Origin: Paractinoplanes ferrugineus
GTDB taxonomy: Bacteria > Actinomycetota > Actinomycetes > Mycobacteriales > Micromonosporaceae
Direction of reading: 5' to 3'
Assembly (NCBI RefSeq): GCF_016862195.1
Contig: NZ_BOMM01000022.1
Coordinates: 124,001-188,000 of the forward strand
Length of the DNA: 64,000 nucleotides
The notes beneath the pieces are model-generated. The model was given only the letters and a program-made list of their open reading frames with translations, did no database searches and had not been told where the DNA came from. Position 1 is the first letter of the stretch, and each line of letters opens with the position of its first letter. Below are positions 17,301 to 24,590 of the stretch, piece by piece. Both the position numbers and the translations under genes were made by a program.

Positions 17301-17875
17301 TGGCGGAGCTGAGCGCCGGGGTGGTCGTCCCGCCCGGACCGCGCGCCAAGGCAGAACTGCTGGCGGCGCTGCCCCGGTTCACCCACCTGCACCTCGCGAC
17401 CCACGGTGTCTACGCGCCGGCCGAGCCGGCCGACTCGGCCATCCGGATCGGGTCCGACGCGCTGCTGCTCCGCGAGCTGATCGAGCGGCAGCTGCTCAGC
17501 GGGGTACGACTGGTGTTCCTGTCCGCCTGCCAGACCGGGATCAGCGACGTCCTGTCGGCCCGGGACGAGGTCGTGGGCCTGCCCTCGGCCTGCATCTACA
17601 GCGGCGCGATCGGGGTGATCGGCACGCTGTGGCCGGTCGACGACGCGGCCACCTTCCTGTTCGTGCGCGCCTTCTACCGGGCGGCGGCCGAGGTCGAGCC
17701 GCCGGCCGCGCTGGCCCGTGCCCGCCGCCGGCTCCGGGATGTGACGGCCGGTGAGATTCTGCGAGAATGCGTCGACCTGCCGCCGGCACTGAGCTTCCTG
17801 CGGTTCCGGCCGCCGTCCGACCGTCCGTTCCGCGATCCGTTCTTCTGGGCCCCGTTCATCTACGTCGGCGCGTGA
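14357..17875 (+). CDS. CpXC-TPR-CHAT caspase-like protease
   Basis: 1172-residue cytoplasmic protein. A CpXC-like zinc-binding domain opens it (C11/C14 and C48/C51 in CAHC and CGHC). Residues about 130-800 are a long all-helical repeat region (TPR-like, e.g. LANLSNAYGSR, NNIGTHYLR, WAVIQTSLGLCHAL). A coiled, charged stretch follows at about 760-830, and a C-terminal CHAT domain at about 840-1172. The CHAT catalytic dyad is H1016 in HLATHG and C1058 in LSACQTG, followed by GTLWPVDD and the FFWAPFIYVG end. CHAT proteases cleave specific partners in bacterial immunity and programmed death (Craspase/TPR-CHAT, gasdermin-activating proteases). First gene of a three-gene operon with 17886-18257 and 18254-19141. 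The partner proteins are the obvious candidate substrates or effectors; this is inference. Confidence 0.9.
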   Translation: MYEPLRPETVCAHCRHRMVLELRVIRNLEAEPEVVDEIRTGVVFDFVCGHCHRTRREPHPLLVYHPRHLPVMIFVPPPGMSRHDSQWTGTELAQIVRAAEAMAEPTHVVWGELDAVAPLLESWVAHPGPADERPGPADEPLPDDLGSLLARIRARLDPGAPIADRLAQIDTSLAELRRARARFGRPADRQRLANVLPMLVELRISVELNRIEELIDPERGATPAGYERALELASELADRAEGSQRAHASVYQGLALFKLDRGRTAEAIAVVEAVLPVLRAEAERTWLATALSNLAAMYCDQPRDGARATWIERAIAAGEEALALPELSRVDSSRDRARRASVLANLSNAYGSRVAGDPAANEVHSRQLAERALELLDPVEHPNTVALIRNNIGTHYLRTATGDRFANLEKARAALESAADGLRRAQAPVEWAVIQTSLGLCHALRYGGNRDRNIEKAFTHFSNAVSVLRRQDGRAEWAQARIGLATTMLERDREPADRFEQQAIELLAEVLAVVSDDPDGGVAAECHQQLAMLFTRKVNQGAVEHADQAMEHNVRAGSYYDRERDPRSWGVLRSGLSLILAKKAEPDRAGALAAAGEAIDTLRRDRFPFEWGIAQLNKAVVHQLGGELEDAVHHGELALAELRPDRTPSVAVRVASLLGECHAAAGRWPAAAGAFRQAVDAWRYAYEESVRTSARTGLFRQAGVQHTSAAYAAARAGDLEQAIVLAEAGRAFALREALELDPATVEPAVDRTTPEYETYLRALETMRAAEAAVRAPWLAHARTAAAQARLDDERRQAELADARRAAADARGRLTARKPTDVTAIRRYAAGADALVYVLSTSWGSVLLTLRPETGEMTRREHDLRHEDLSELLFHGGGGLLVGAVFGDDLIREALAELRRSPVADWLRAGLAAAGAGAGSTIVVPMGPWSAVPFGLFTDGTLVQAVSAEVRHHCRTRLAGGAGRRPGVLAYADPSLPLAGREVAELSAGVVVPPGPRAKAELLAALPRFTHLHLATHGVYAPAEPADSAIRIGSDALLLRELIERQLLSGVRLVFLSACQTGISDVLSARDEVVGLPSACIYSGAIGVIGTLWPVDDAATFLFVRAFYRAAAEVEPPAALARARRRLRDVTAGEILRECVDLPPALSFLRFRPPSDRPFRDPFFWAPFIYVGA

Positions 17876-17885
17876 GGAGTCCTGA

Positions 17886-18257
17886 GTGGCCAGTGAGGAA
17901 TCGACAGTCCGCCGGGCGGTGCAGGCCGTCCGCCCGCACCTGCCCGAGCTGCTCGGGCCCGACCTGGCCGGCACGTTCGGCGCGGAGATCGCGGCCGTCG
18001 CCGACGACGAGCAGCTGATCGTCCTGGTCGAGCGGCAGCCCCGGGTGCGGGAATGGCTGGCCGACTACCTCGAGGCGGTGTCGTCGGCGCCGCGCGACTA
18101 CACCCGGCTGCCCGGTGACGCCGAGTTCGTCCGGCCGTCCGCCACGTTCACCTGCCCGCTGGGCACCCTGGTCTGGTACAGGCGGTTCGTCGGGGAGAAA
18201 CCGCCGAAGTGCCCGGTGCACGACGTCGACCTCGTCCGAAGTGGCAGCCGGCCTTGA
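17886..18257 (+). CDS. Small partner protein of CHAT operon with CP...CPxH motif
   Basis: 123 residues, GTG start after GGAG, 10 bp behind the CHAT gene. Residues 1-65 are a helical domain of the size of effector-associated/death-like adaptors (VRRAVQAVRPHLPELLG). The C-terminal 40 residues hold C90-P, an aromatic WYRR segment and C109-P-V-H112, a CP-x17-CPxH pattern resembling small zinc knuckles found with ternary STAND/protease conflict systems. No named family could be assigned. Its gene stop overlaps the next start (TTGA). It could be the adaptor or the protease target. Confidence concerns its being a gene; function is inferred. Confidence 0.7.
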   Translation: MASEESTVRRAVQAVRPHLPELLGPDLAGTFGAEIAAVADDEQLIVLVERQPRVREWLADYLEAVSSAPRDYTRLPGDAEFVRPSATFTCPLGTLVWYRRFVGEKPPKCPVHDVDLVRSGSRP

Positions 18258-19141
18258 TCGAGTCGCTCTTCCGCACGGTCAGCGGCCGGGCCTCGCAGCG
18301 GGTGTTCGGCGCCGCGCTGCTGGCCCTGGTCTTTCTCGGCGCGGCGGTGGCCGCGTGGTCCAGCCACGACGACGGCCAGCTGGTCGGGCGGTCGATGCGG
18401 TGGCTCACCGGCCGGACCGGCTTCGTCCAGGGCCTGGCCACCGCGGCCGTGCTGGTCGGGGTGGCGGTGGCCGGTCTGCTCGTGCTGGCCGCCGGGCCGG
18501 CGACCAGCCGGCTGCTGGAAGGTGACTGGCCCGGGTGGCTGGACCCGCTGCGCGAGCGGCTCGTCGACCGGGTCAAGGTCGCCGCGGAACGCGACGCGGC
18601 GCGGGCTCAGCGGGACGTGGCGGCCGGCCGGCCGGACCGTACGCGTCGGCAACTGCCGAGTACGCCGGAGCGTTACCGGCCGACGCGGCTCGGCAACCTG
18701 GCGCGGGCCGCCCGGACCAGACCGATCGACAAGTACGGGCTGGACCCGGTCGCGATCTGGCCGCACCTGTTCCTGGTCATGCCGGAGACCACTCAGAAGG
18801 AGCTCACGGCCGCCACGAACGCGGTGGAGCGAGCGGTCATGGCCGTGCTCTGGAGCCTGCTCCTGATCCTGCTGACGCCCTGGGTGTGGTGGCTGGGGCC
18901 GGTGGGGCTGGCCGGTGCCGTGCTCCTGACCCGTACGGTCGTGCTCGGCACCGCGCAGACCCACGCCGAGCTGCTCGAGGCTTCGATCGACCTGCATCGG
19001 CTGGAGCTCTACCGCAAATTGTGCTGGCCACTGCCGGCGAACCCGGCAGCGGAACGGGAGCTGGGGGAGCAGCTCGTCTCCTACCTGCGGTACGGCTCGG
19101 ACAGCCCGGAGCCGGCCTTCACCACGGGCGACAAACCGTAG
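18254..19141 (+). CDS. Four-helix membrane protein of CHAT operon
   Basis: 295 residues, TTG start at 18254 overlapping the TGA of the previous gene by four bases. The longer frame from 18209 is rejected because of that coupling. Membrane helices lie at about 17-36, 57-81, 193-210 and 212-231. Between the pairs is a soluble, basic loop (RDAARAQRDVAAGR...) and the conserved-looking motif DKYGLDPVAIWPHLFLVMPE at 159-178. The cytoplasmic tail runs from 232 to the end. No family name is recognised. In a protease operon, a membrane partner suggests a membrane-acting effector or a membrane-tethered sensor. This is inference from context. Confidence 0.75.
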   Translation: MIESLFRTVSGRASQRVFGAALLALVFLGAAVAAWSSHDDGQLVGRSMRWLTGRTGFVQGLATAAVLVGVAVAGLLVLAAGPATSRLLEGDWPGWLDPLRERLVDRVKVAAERDAARAQRDVAAGRPDRTRRQLPSTPERYRPTRLGNLARAARTRPIDKYGLDPVAIWPHLFLVMPETTQKELTAATNAVERAVMAVLWSLLLILLTPWVWWLGPVGLAGAVLLTRTVVLGTAQTHAELLEASIDLHRLELYRKLCWPLPANPAAERELGEQLVSYLRYGSDSPEPAFTTGDKP

Positions 19142-19165
19142 TTCGACGAACCTCGTTCGCGCGGC

Positions 19166-19300
19166 TCAGTTGGCGAAGGCCAGGTAGAGCAGGGCGCCGA
19201 GGGCGATCACCATCAGCAGGATCAAGCCGCTGACGATCACGGTGACCATCGTGCCGCCGCCGTCTTTGTCGAACTCGATGTCCTTGTTGTCGTCGGCCAC
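19166..19300 (-). CDS. 44-residue single-helix membrane protein
   Basis: Short gene with a strong ribosome binding site (AGGAGGA seven bases before a GTG at 19300). An acidic head (ADDNKDIEFDKDGGG) precedes one transmembrane helix (MVTVIVSGLILLMVIALGAL). A longer frame up to 19372 lacks a ribosome binding site. It lies 24 bp beyond the convergent CHAT-operon membrane gene. Unknown function. Confidence 0.65.
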   Translation of the reverse strand: MADDNKDIEFDKDGGGTMVTVIVSGLILLMVIALGALLYLAFAN

Positions 19301-19400
19301 GGTGGATCCTCCTGCGTGCGATCGGAACGCCGGGAGGGTAGCCAGCAGGATCGACCGGTGGCGAGGCGTCATTCCGTAGCGCGAAACGCGTGACCCGCCG

Positions 19401-20183
19401 TCACCGGGCGGTTGCGGTCATGACGCTGCGCACCAGGCGGCCGGCCCGGTGCAGCTCGGGCCCCGGGTAGCGCCTCGTCGGACCGAGCACCGCCAAGGCG
19501 CCCGCGACCCGGCCGGAGACGTGCACCGGAACGGCGGCGCCGGACATGCCGGGCAGGAACTCGCCGGACTGTACGGCGTAGCCCCGGGCGCGGCTGGCGG
19601 TCACGTCGGCGGTCAGTGCCGCCGGGTCGACGATGGACGCCGGCGTACGCGCGGTGAGCCGCAACTTCGGCACCACCGAGGCCAGCCCGGACGGCGGCAA
19701 CCCGGACAGCACCGCCTTGGCCAGGCAGCCGCTCGCGAGGTCGTAACGGTGGCCGACCGGCGAGGTCTCAGCGGCCGGCTGCACCGGATGCCGCTTGCCG
19801 ATGATCACCAGGGACAGCGACGACCAGTCGACCTCGGCGATCAGCACCGTCTCGCCGGTCATCCGGGCCAGCTCGTCGGCGGCCGGCGCGGCCAGGTGGG
19901 TGACCGCCGAGCTCGCCGTGACCTGGCTGCCCAACTCCACCAGGCGTACCCCGAGCAGGTAACCGCCGTCCTGGTCCTGCCGCAGGAAACCCCGGTCCAT
20001 CAGGGTGACCGCGAGGCGCCGAACGCTCGGCCGGGGCAGACCGACCGCCTCGGCCAGCTCGGAGAGAGTCAGCCGGGGGTGCGCCGAACTGAACGCGCTG
20101 AGAATGTCCAGAGCGCGCCCGACCGACCGAACCGCACCGCTCACGGCGTGCGGGCTGTCCGGGCGGAGCTCCGGCGAAGTCAT
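19401..20183 (-). CDS. IclR family transcriptional regulator
   Basis: 260 residues. A winged helix at about 15-75 (RALDILSAFSSAHPRLTLSELAE then GLPRPSVRRLAVTL) is followed by the IclR effector domain (SGCLAKAVLSGLPPSGLASV, GYAVQSGEFLPGMSGAAVPV). PcaR/PcaU-type IclR proteins regulate aromatic catabolism. It is divergent from the hydroxyquinol dioxygenase/maleylacetate reductase pair across 414 bp and most likely controls it. The inducer is not known. Confidence 0.92.
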   Translation of the reverse strand: MTSPELRPDSPHAVSGAVRSVGRALDILSAFSSAHPRLTLSELAEAVGLPRPSVRRLAVTLMDRGFLRQDQDGGYLLGVRLVELGSQVTASSAVTHLAAPAADELARMTGETVLIAEVDWSSLSLVIIGKRHPVQPAAETSPVGHRYDLASGCLAKAVLSGLPPSGLASVVPKLRLTARTPASIVDPAALTADVTASRARGYAVQSGEFLPGMSGAAVPVHVSGRVAGALAVLGPTRRYPGPELHRAGRLVRSVMTATAR

Positions 20184-20597
20184 GGCGCCTTCTCTATGTC
20201 ACGGGCCGGCGGGTGGCAAGGAAATGCCGGGTACGCACCACGCCCGACCGGTTCCCGCCCTGCGGTAGGCAGGGTAGCCGTCGTCGGCGGACGGCGCCCG
20301 AGCGGTTCGGCGATTTCGGCGCGGTCCGGTGTCGGCGAGGTGGGCCGGTGCAATTCTCGGGCTTTGCGGGGGGTGCCAGGGAATTGTTCCGGGGGGCTGC
20401 CGATGGGCGGTTGTTCGAGGCTTTTCCCTTTCCCGCCCCGGGTTCGGCGAAAGTGCCTGACCAGGGTATTCGGGGAGATCGCGGGAGTTGGCGAGCGTAC
20501 TGATAGGGGATTTTTGTGAATACCGGGAGGAATTCGGTAATCAGTTGTGCGCGGGCAGTTCGCGCGTGCGTGCGGGGGCAGGGCATAGGGTGTGGGC
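20184..20597. promoter_or_regulatory. IclR/dioxygenase divergent intergenic region
   Basis: 414 bp without a gene. Near 20519-20541 an interrupted dyad ATACCG-N9-CGGTAAT lies about 60 nt before the dioxygenase start, in a locally AT-richer patch (GATAGGGGATTTTTGTG). This is a candidate IclR operator or promoter zone. The rest shows no recognisable element. Confidence 0.4.
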
Positions 20598-21461
20598 ATG
20601 GAGCTGTTCAGTGAGGAGCGCTCGGCTGAAGTGGTTGCCGAGAGTTTCGGTCAGACGGCCGACCCGCGGCTGCGCGAGGTGATGACGTCGCTGGTCAAGC
20701 ATTTGCACGCGTTCGTCAAGGACGTCGAGCTGACCGAGGCCGAGTGGGCCGTGGCGATCGATTTCCTGACCCGCACCGGGCAGAAATGCGACGAGTCGCG
20801 GCAGGAGTTCATCCTGCTTTCCGACGTGCTCGGGGTGTCGATGCTTGTCGAGACGATCAACCACCGCAGCGGCGGCGGGTCGACCGAATCGACTGTGCTC
20901 GGACCGTTCCATGTGGTCGAGTCCCCGCCCCGCGAACTCGGCGACTTGATCGCGCTCGACGGCAAGGGCGCGCCGTGCCTGGTGTCCGGACAGGTCACCG
21001 GGCCGTCGTCGGAGCCGGTCAAGGGCGCGACCGTGGACGTCTGGCAGGCGAACGAGGACGGCTTCTACGACGTTCAGCAGCCCGGCATCCAACCGGTCGG
21101 CAACCTGCGCGGGCTGTTCACCACGGATGCCGACGGCCGGTTCTGGTTCCGGTCGGTGGTGCCGCGGTTCTATCCGATCCCGTCCGACGGCCCGGTCGGC
21201 GAGCTGCTCTCGGCCACCGGCCGGCATCCCTACCGGCCCGCGCATCTGCACTTCATCGTGACCGCACCGGGATATCGCTCGGTGACCACCCACGTGTTCG
21301 TGGACGACAGTCCCTATCTGGATTCGGATGCCGTCTTCGGCGTCAAGGACAGCCTGGTCCGTGCCGTCCCGTCGGTCGACGACCCGGAGCGCGCCGCCGC
21401 CGCCGGCCTCGGCAACCCGTTCCGCACCCTGACCTTCGATCTCCGGTTGCTGGAGTCATGA
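20598..21461 (+). CDS. Hydroxyquinol 1,2-dioxygenase (intradiol dioxygenase)
   Basis: 287 residues. It has the N-terminal helical dimerisation domain of catechol/hydroxyquinol dioxygenases (about 20-90), then the intradiol beta-sandwich. Non-haem Fe(III) ligands are visible as the Tyr in DGFYDVQ, the Tyr in PRFYPIP and the two His in HPYRPAHLHF. The GSTEST-LGPFHV segment is typical. It cleaves hydroxyquinol (or catechol) to maleylacetate (or muconate). The adjacent maleylacetate reductase favours hydroxyquinol. ATG at 20598; a GTG six bases earlier is possible. The stop overlaps the next ATG (ATGA). Confidence 0.9.
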   Translation: MELFSEERSAEVVAESFGQTADPRLREVMTSLVKHLHAFVKDVELTEAEWAVAIDFLTRTGQKCDESRQEFILLSDVLGVSMLVETINHRSGGGSTESTVLGPFHVVESPPRELGDLIALDGKGAPCLVSGQVTGPSSEPVKGATVDVWQANEDGFYDVQQPGIQPVGNLRGLFTTDADGRFWFRSVVPRFYPIPSDGPVGELLSATGRHPYRPAHLHFIVTAPGYRSVTTHVFVDDSPYLDSDAVFGVKDSLVRAVPSVDDPERAAAAGLGNPFRTLTFDLRLLES

Positions 21462-22516
21462 CCCGGTCCTTCACCTACGCCGCGCTGCCGATGCGGGTGG
21501 TCTTCGGCGCCGACTCGCTGTCGTCGCTGCCGACCGAGATCTCCGCCCTGGGCTTCGAGCGGGTGCTGGTTCTCTGCGGCCCCCGGCAGGAGGCGCTGGG
21601 CAAGCAGATCGTTGCGACGCTCGGCGATCGCGCCGTCGGCATCCTGCCCGAGGCGGTCATGCACGTGCCCGCCGCGGTCGCCGCGCGAGCCGTCGACGTG
21701 GCCTCGCAACTGGGCGCCGACAGCTGCCTGGCGGTCGGTGGCGGCTCGTCGATCGGCCTGGGCAAGGCGGTGGCCAAGGAGCTGGGCCTGCCCGTGGTGG
21801 CGGTCCCGACGACGTACGCGGGCTCGGAGATGACGCCGGTCTGGGGCCTCACGACGAACGGGGTGAAACGCACCGGCCGCGATTCCCGTGTGCTGCCGGT
21901 GAGCGTGATCTACGACCCGTCGCTGACCGTGTCGATGCCGGCCTCGCTCTCCGTGACGAGCGGCTTCAACGCGATCGCCCACGCGGTCGAGGGCTTGTAC
22001 GCTCCGGACGCGTCCCCGATCGTGTCGTTGATGGCGGTCGAGGGCGCCACCTCGTTGGCCACCGCGCTTCCCGGGGTCGCCTCGGACATTTCCGATTTAT
22101 CCGCGCGAAGTACTGCGCTTTACGGTGCCTGGCTGTGCGGAGCCGTCCTCGGCGCCACCACCATGTCCCTGCACCACAAGCTGTGTCACGCCCTGGGCGG
22201 CACCCTCAATCTGCCCCATGCCGAGACCCACACCGTGGTCCTGCCCCACGTGCTGGCCTTCAACGCCCCCGCCGCCCCCGCCGCGGTGGCGGCCCTGAGC
22301 CGGGCCTTCGATTGCTCCGACCCCGCCCGCTACCTGTTCGACCTGGCCGACAGTCTCGGCGCCCCCGGCTCCCTGGCCGAACTGGGCATGGCCTTCGCCG
22401 ACATCGACCGCGTCGCCGACGCGGTAGCCGAAAGCTCCTACGCCAACCCCCGCCCGGCCTCCCGCAACGAGATCGCCGCCTTGTTGCGCGCGGCCTGGGA
22501 GGGCGCCCTCAACTGA
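21458..22516 (+). CDS. Maleylacetate reductase
   Basis: 352-residue iron-containing-ADH-fold enzyme that reduces maleylacetate to 3-oxoadipate with NAD(P)H, the step after ring cleavage of hydroxyquinol. Motifs: GGGSSIGLGKAVAKE (nucleotide binding), VPTTYAGSEMTPVWG, GFNAIAHAVEGLY, and MSLHHKLCHALGG with NLPHAETH supplying the usual metal-site histidines. It is translationally coupled to the dioxygenase by an ATGA overlap. No hydroxylase or thiolase genes follow, so the upper pathway must be elsewhere. Confidence 0.93.
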   Translation: MTRSFTYAALPMRVVFGADSLSSLPTEISALGFERVLVLCGPRQEALGKQIVATLGDRAVGILPEAVMHVPAAVAARAVDVASQLGADSCLAVGGGSSIGLGKAVAKELGLPVVAVPTTYAGSEMTPVWGLTTNGVKRTGRDSRVLPVSVIYDPSLTVSMPASLSVTSGFNAIAHAVEGLYAPDASPIVSLMAVEGATSLATALPGVASDISDLSARSTALYGAWLCGAVLGATTMSLHHKLCHALGGTLNLPHAETHTVVLPHVLAFNAPAAPAAVAALSRAFDCSDPARYLFDLADSLGAPGSLAELGMAFADIDRVADAVAESSYANPRPASRNEIAALLRAAWEGALN

Positions 22517-22517
22517 A

Positions 22518-22546
22518 CGCGGCCGGCCGGTGGCTTTCCGGCCGCG
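22518..22546 (+). terminator. Hairpin terminator between convergent genes
   Basis: CGCGGCCGG (22518-22526) and CCGGCCGCG (22538-22546) form a perfect 9-bp stem two bases past the maleylacetate reductase stop. An outer pair ACTGAACG (22512-22519) / CGTTCAGT (22567-22574) brackets it and reaches the stop of the convergent gene at 22570. Confidence 0.7.
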
Positions 22547-22569
22547 CGGGGCGGGTGGCGGGAGCCCGT

Positions 22570-22881
22570 TCAGTGGTGGTTCTTGCTGCCGGTTCTGTGA
22601 TGGCCGGATTTGTAGTGGCGCGAACCGTGGTGCGGCGCGTCGGGGGCGGCCAGGATGGCTCGGCGGGAGCGCCAGGCCAGCACCGAGACGATCGAGACGG
22701 CCGACAGGATCGAGCCGACGCTCAGGAACGAGCCGATCGACAGGATGGACCCGCACGACCCGACCGACCCGATCGACAGGGCGGAACCGGTCGAGCCGAT
22801 CGACAGGACCGAGCCCCTCGACCAGAGGCTGAGCACCGAATCCTCGGACTTGTAGGACAGGATCGACCCGTTGCGGCTCAT
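22570..22881 (-). CDS. Serine-rich octad repeat protein
   Basis: 103 residues. From about residue 4 to 65 it is built of short repeats of the form S-x-L-S-x-G-S-x (SVLSIGSTGS, ALSIGSVGS, SILSIGSFLS, SVGSILS), with Ser at nearly every second or third place and Leu/Ile/Val between. A His/Lys-rich tail follows. Similar SVLSVGS proteins occur in many actinobacteria without known function. The period suggests a stacked beta-solenoid or amyloid-like strand array; this is structural inference. The ATG at 22881 directly follows a region with no other gene. No signal peptide is evident. Confidence 0.75.
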   Translation of the reverse strand: MSRNGSILSYKSEDSVLSLWSRGSVLSIGSTGSALSIGSVGSCGSILSIGSFLSVGSILSAVSIVSVLAWRSRRAILAAPDAPHHGSRHYKSGHHRTGSKNHH

Positions 22882-23023
22882 AGCCCGACTCTAGGCCCTC
22901 CCCGGCCGCCCGCGCCCACCCACAGCCGCCGTCCTTCGCCGTCCCGGAGCTGGACCGGCCTGGGCCGTACCGGGCCGGGCGGGGGCGAGGTGGGCGGGGG
23001 CGAGGTGGGGGCGAGGTGGGGCG

Positions 23024-23482
23024 TCAGGCGTCGGGAGGGTTCAGGTGGTGGCGCAAGGCGGCGGCTATTTCGCCGGCGGCGGCCAGTTGGGTGGGGGTGA
23101 GGGCGTCGACGAAGAGTTCGCGGATGGCGCGCAGGTGGGGGCGGGTGGCGGCGTGGAAGGTGGCGGCGCCGGTGTCGGACAGCACGACTTCGGCGCCGCG
23201 GCTGTCGGTGGTGCAGTGTTCGCGGCGGATCAGGCCGCGTTTCTCCATGCGGCCCAGGTGGTGCGAGAGGCGGCTACGTTCCCAGCCGACCAGCGTGGCC
23301 AGTTCGGAGGAGCGGACCCGGTTGTGCGGGGCTTCGCTCAGGGCCAGCAGCACGGTGTAGTCGCCGTTCGACAGGCCGGTGTCGGACTGCAGGCGGGCGC
23401 CCATCCGGGTGTGCAGCGCCTCGGTGGTCTCGATGAAGTCGCGCCACACGAGCAGCTGTTCGCGGTTCGGGAGCTTGGGCAT
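23024..23482 (-). CDS. MarR family transcriptional regulator
   Basis: 152 residues with the MarR winged helix (LSNGDYTVLLALSEAP, SSELATLVGWERSRLSHHLG, then the RMEKRGLIRRE wing). The ATG at 23482 (MPKLPN) has GGGGTG upstream. An in-frame ATG at 23497 lacks a ribosome binding site. It is divergent from the LLM oxidoreductase across 74 bp that hold two matching dyads (23502-23541), so autoregulation and control of the oxidoreductase operon are likely. Confidence 0.92.
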   Translation of the reverse strand: MPKLPNREQLLVWRDFIETTEALHTRMGARLQSDTGLSNGDYTVLLALSEAPHNRVRSSELATLVGWERSRLSHHLGRMEKRGLIRREHCTTDSRGAEVVLSDTGAATFHAATRPHLRAIRELFVDALTPTQLAAAGEIAAALRHHLNPPDA

Positions 23483-23501
23483 AAGATCGCACCCCATCTG
23501 G

Positions 23502-23541
23502 TTGACGTGTCAATCGTATGGCGTCATAGTTGACACGTCAA
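23502..23541. promoter_or_regulatory. Paired MarR operators
   Basis: TTGACGTGTCAA (23502-23513) and TTGACACGTCAA (23530-23541) are each a TTGAC-N2-GTCAA dyad and are inverted copies of one another, centres 28 bp apart. They fill the space between the divergent MarR and LLM genes, the second ending just before the AGGAGG of the LLM gene. The spacing and symmetry make MarR binding very likely. Confidence 0.75.
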
Positions 23542-23556
23542 TCAGGAGGACAAGCC

Positions 23557-24588
23557 ATGACGGAACTTCAGTTCGGCCTCGACACCTTCGGCGACGTGCC
23601 GGTGGACGACGCCGGCGCGCCGATGTCGCACGCCGCCGCGATCCGGCAGGTCGTGGCCGAGGCGGTGGTCGCCGACGAGCTCGGCGTCGACGTGATCGCG
23701 TTGGGCGAGCACCACCGGCCGGAATACTCGATCTCCACCCCCGAGACCGTGCTCGCCGGCATCGCGGGCCGCACCAGCCGCATCCGCCTCGCCTCCGGGG
23801 TGACCGTGCTCAGTTCCGACGACCCGGTGCGGGTGTTCCAGCGGTTCGCCACGGTCGACGCGCTGTCCCACGGGCGGGCCGAGGTCATCCTCGGGCGTGG
23901 CTCGTTCACCGAGTCGTTCCCGCTGTTCGGCTACGACATGGCCGACTACGACGTCCTGTTCGAGGAGAAGCTCGACCTGTTCGTCAAGCTGCTCGACGAG
24001 AAGCCGGTCACCTGGAGCGGCACCACCCGGGCGGCCCTCGAGGACGCGGACGTCTTCCCCAAGACCGAATCGGGCCGGCTGGCCACCTGGGTCGGCGTCG
24101 GCGGATCACCGCAGTCGGTGGTGCGCACCGCGAGGTACGGGCTGCCGCTGATGCTGGCGATCATCGGGGGTGACCCGGGCCGGTTCGCGCCCTACACCGA
24201 CCTCTACAGGCGCGCCGCCGAGCAGTTGGGCACGGTCGCGCACCCGGTCGGCATGCACTCGCCCGGCTTCGTGGCCGACACCGACGAGGAGGCGATGGAG
24301 TTGTTCTACGCCCCCTACAAGGTGATGCGCGACCGGATCGGGGCCCTGCGGGGCTGGCCGCCGTTGCGTCGCGCCGAGTTCCTGTCCGAAGTGGAGCACG
24401 GGTCGCTCTATCTCGGCTCCCCGGACACGGTGGCCCGGAAGATCGCTCAGGCCGTACGAAAGCTGGATGTCGGCCGTTTCGATCTGATCTATTCCGCCGG
24501 GGCGCAGCCGGCCGCCGCCCGGTTGCGCGCGGTCGAGCTGTTCGGTGCGAAGGTGATGCCCATGGTCAACGACATCCTGGCCGGCTGA
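23557..24588 (+). CDS. LLM class flavin-dependent oxidoreductase
   Basis: 343-residue luciferase-like TIM-barrel protein. Recognisable parts are GLDTFGDVP at strand 1, [16 protein letters not shown] (the EHH substrate/flavin loop), [19 protein letters not shown] and [10 protein letters not shown]. Such enzymes use FMN or F420. The next gene resembles an F420-linked NADP reductase, which favours F420 or at least a linked flavin supply. The start follows AGGAGG, inside a MarR-controlled divergon. Substrate unknown; detoxification is a reasonable guess for a MarR-controlled unit. Confidence 0.9.
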   Translation: MTELQFGLDTFGDVPVDDAGAPMSHAAAIRQVVAEAVVADELGVDVIALGEHHRPEYSISTPETVLAGIAGRTSRIRLASGVTVLSSDDPVRVFQRFATVDALSHGRAEVILGRGSFTESFPLFGYDMADYDVLFEEKLDLFVKLLDEKPVTWSGTTRAALEDADVFPKTESGRLATWVGVGGSPQSVVRTARYGLPLMLAIIGGDPGRFAPYTDLYRRAAEQLGTVAHPVGMHSPGFVADTDEEAMELFYAPYKVMRDRIGALRGWPPLRRAEFLSEVEHGSLYLGSPDTVARKIAQAVRKLDVGRFDLIYSAGAQPAAARLRAVELFGAKVMPMVNDILAG

Positions 24589-24590
24589 AC

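Noticed and set aside
14258..17974. 1238-codon open frame on the minus strand
   Set aside because: Exact antisense of the CHAT protease gene. High GC opens the opposite frame; the translation is Arg/Pro/Gly-rich noise with no domain.
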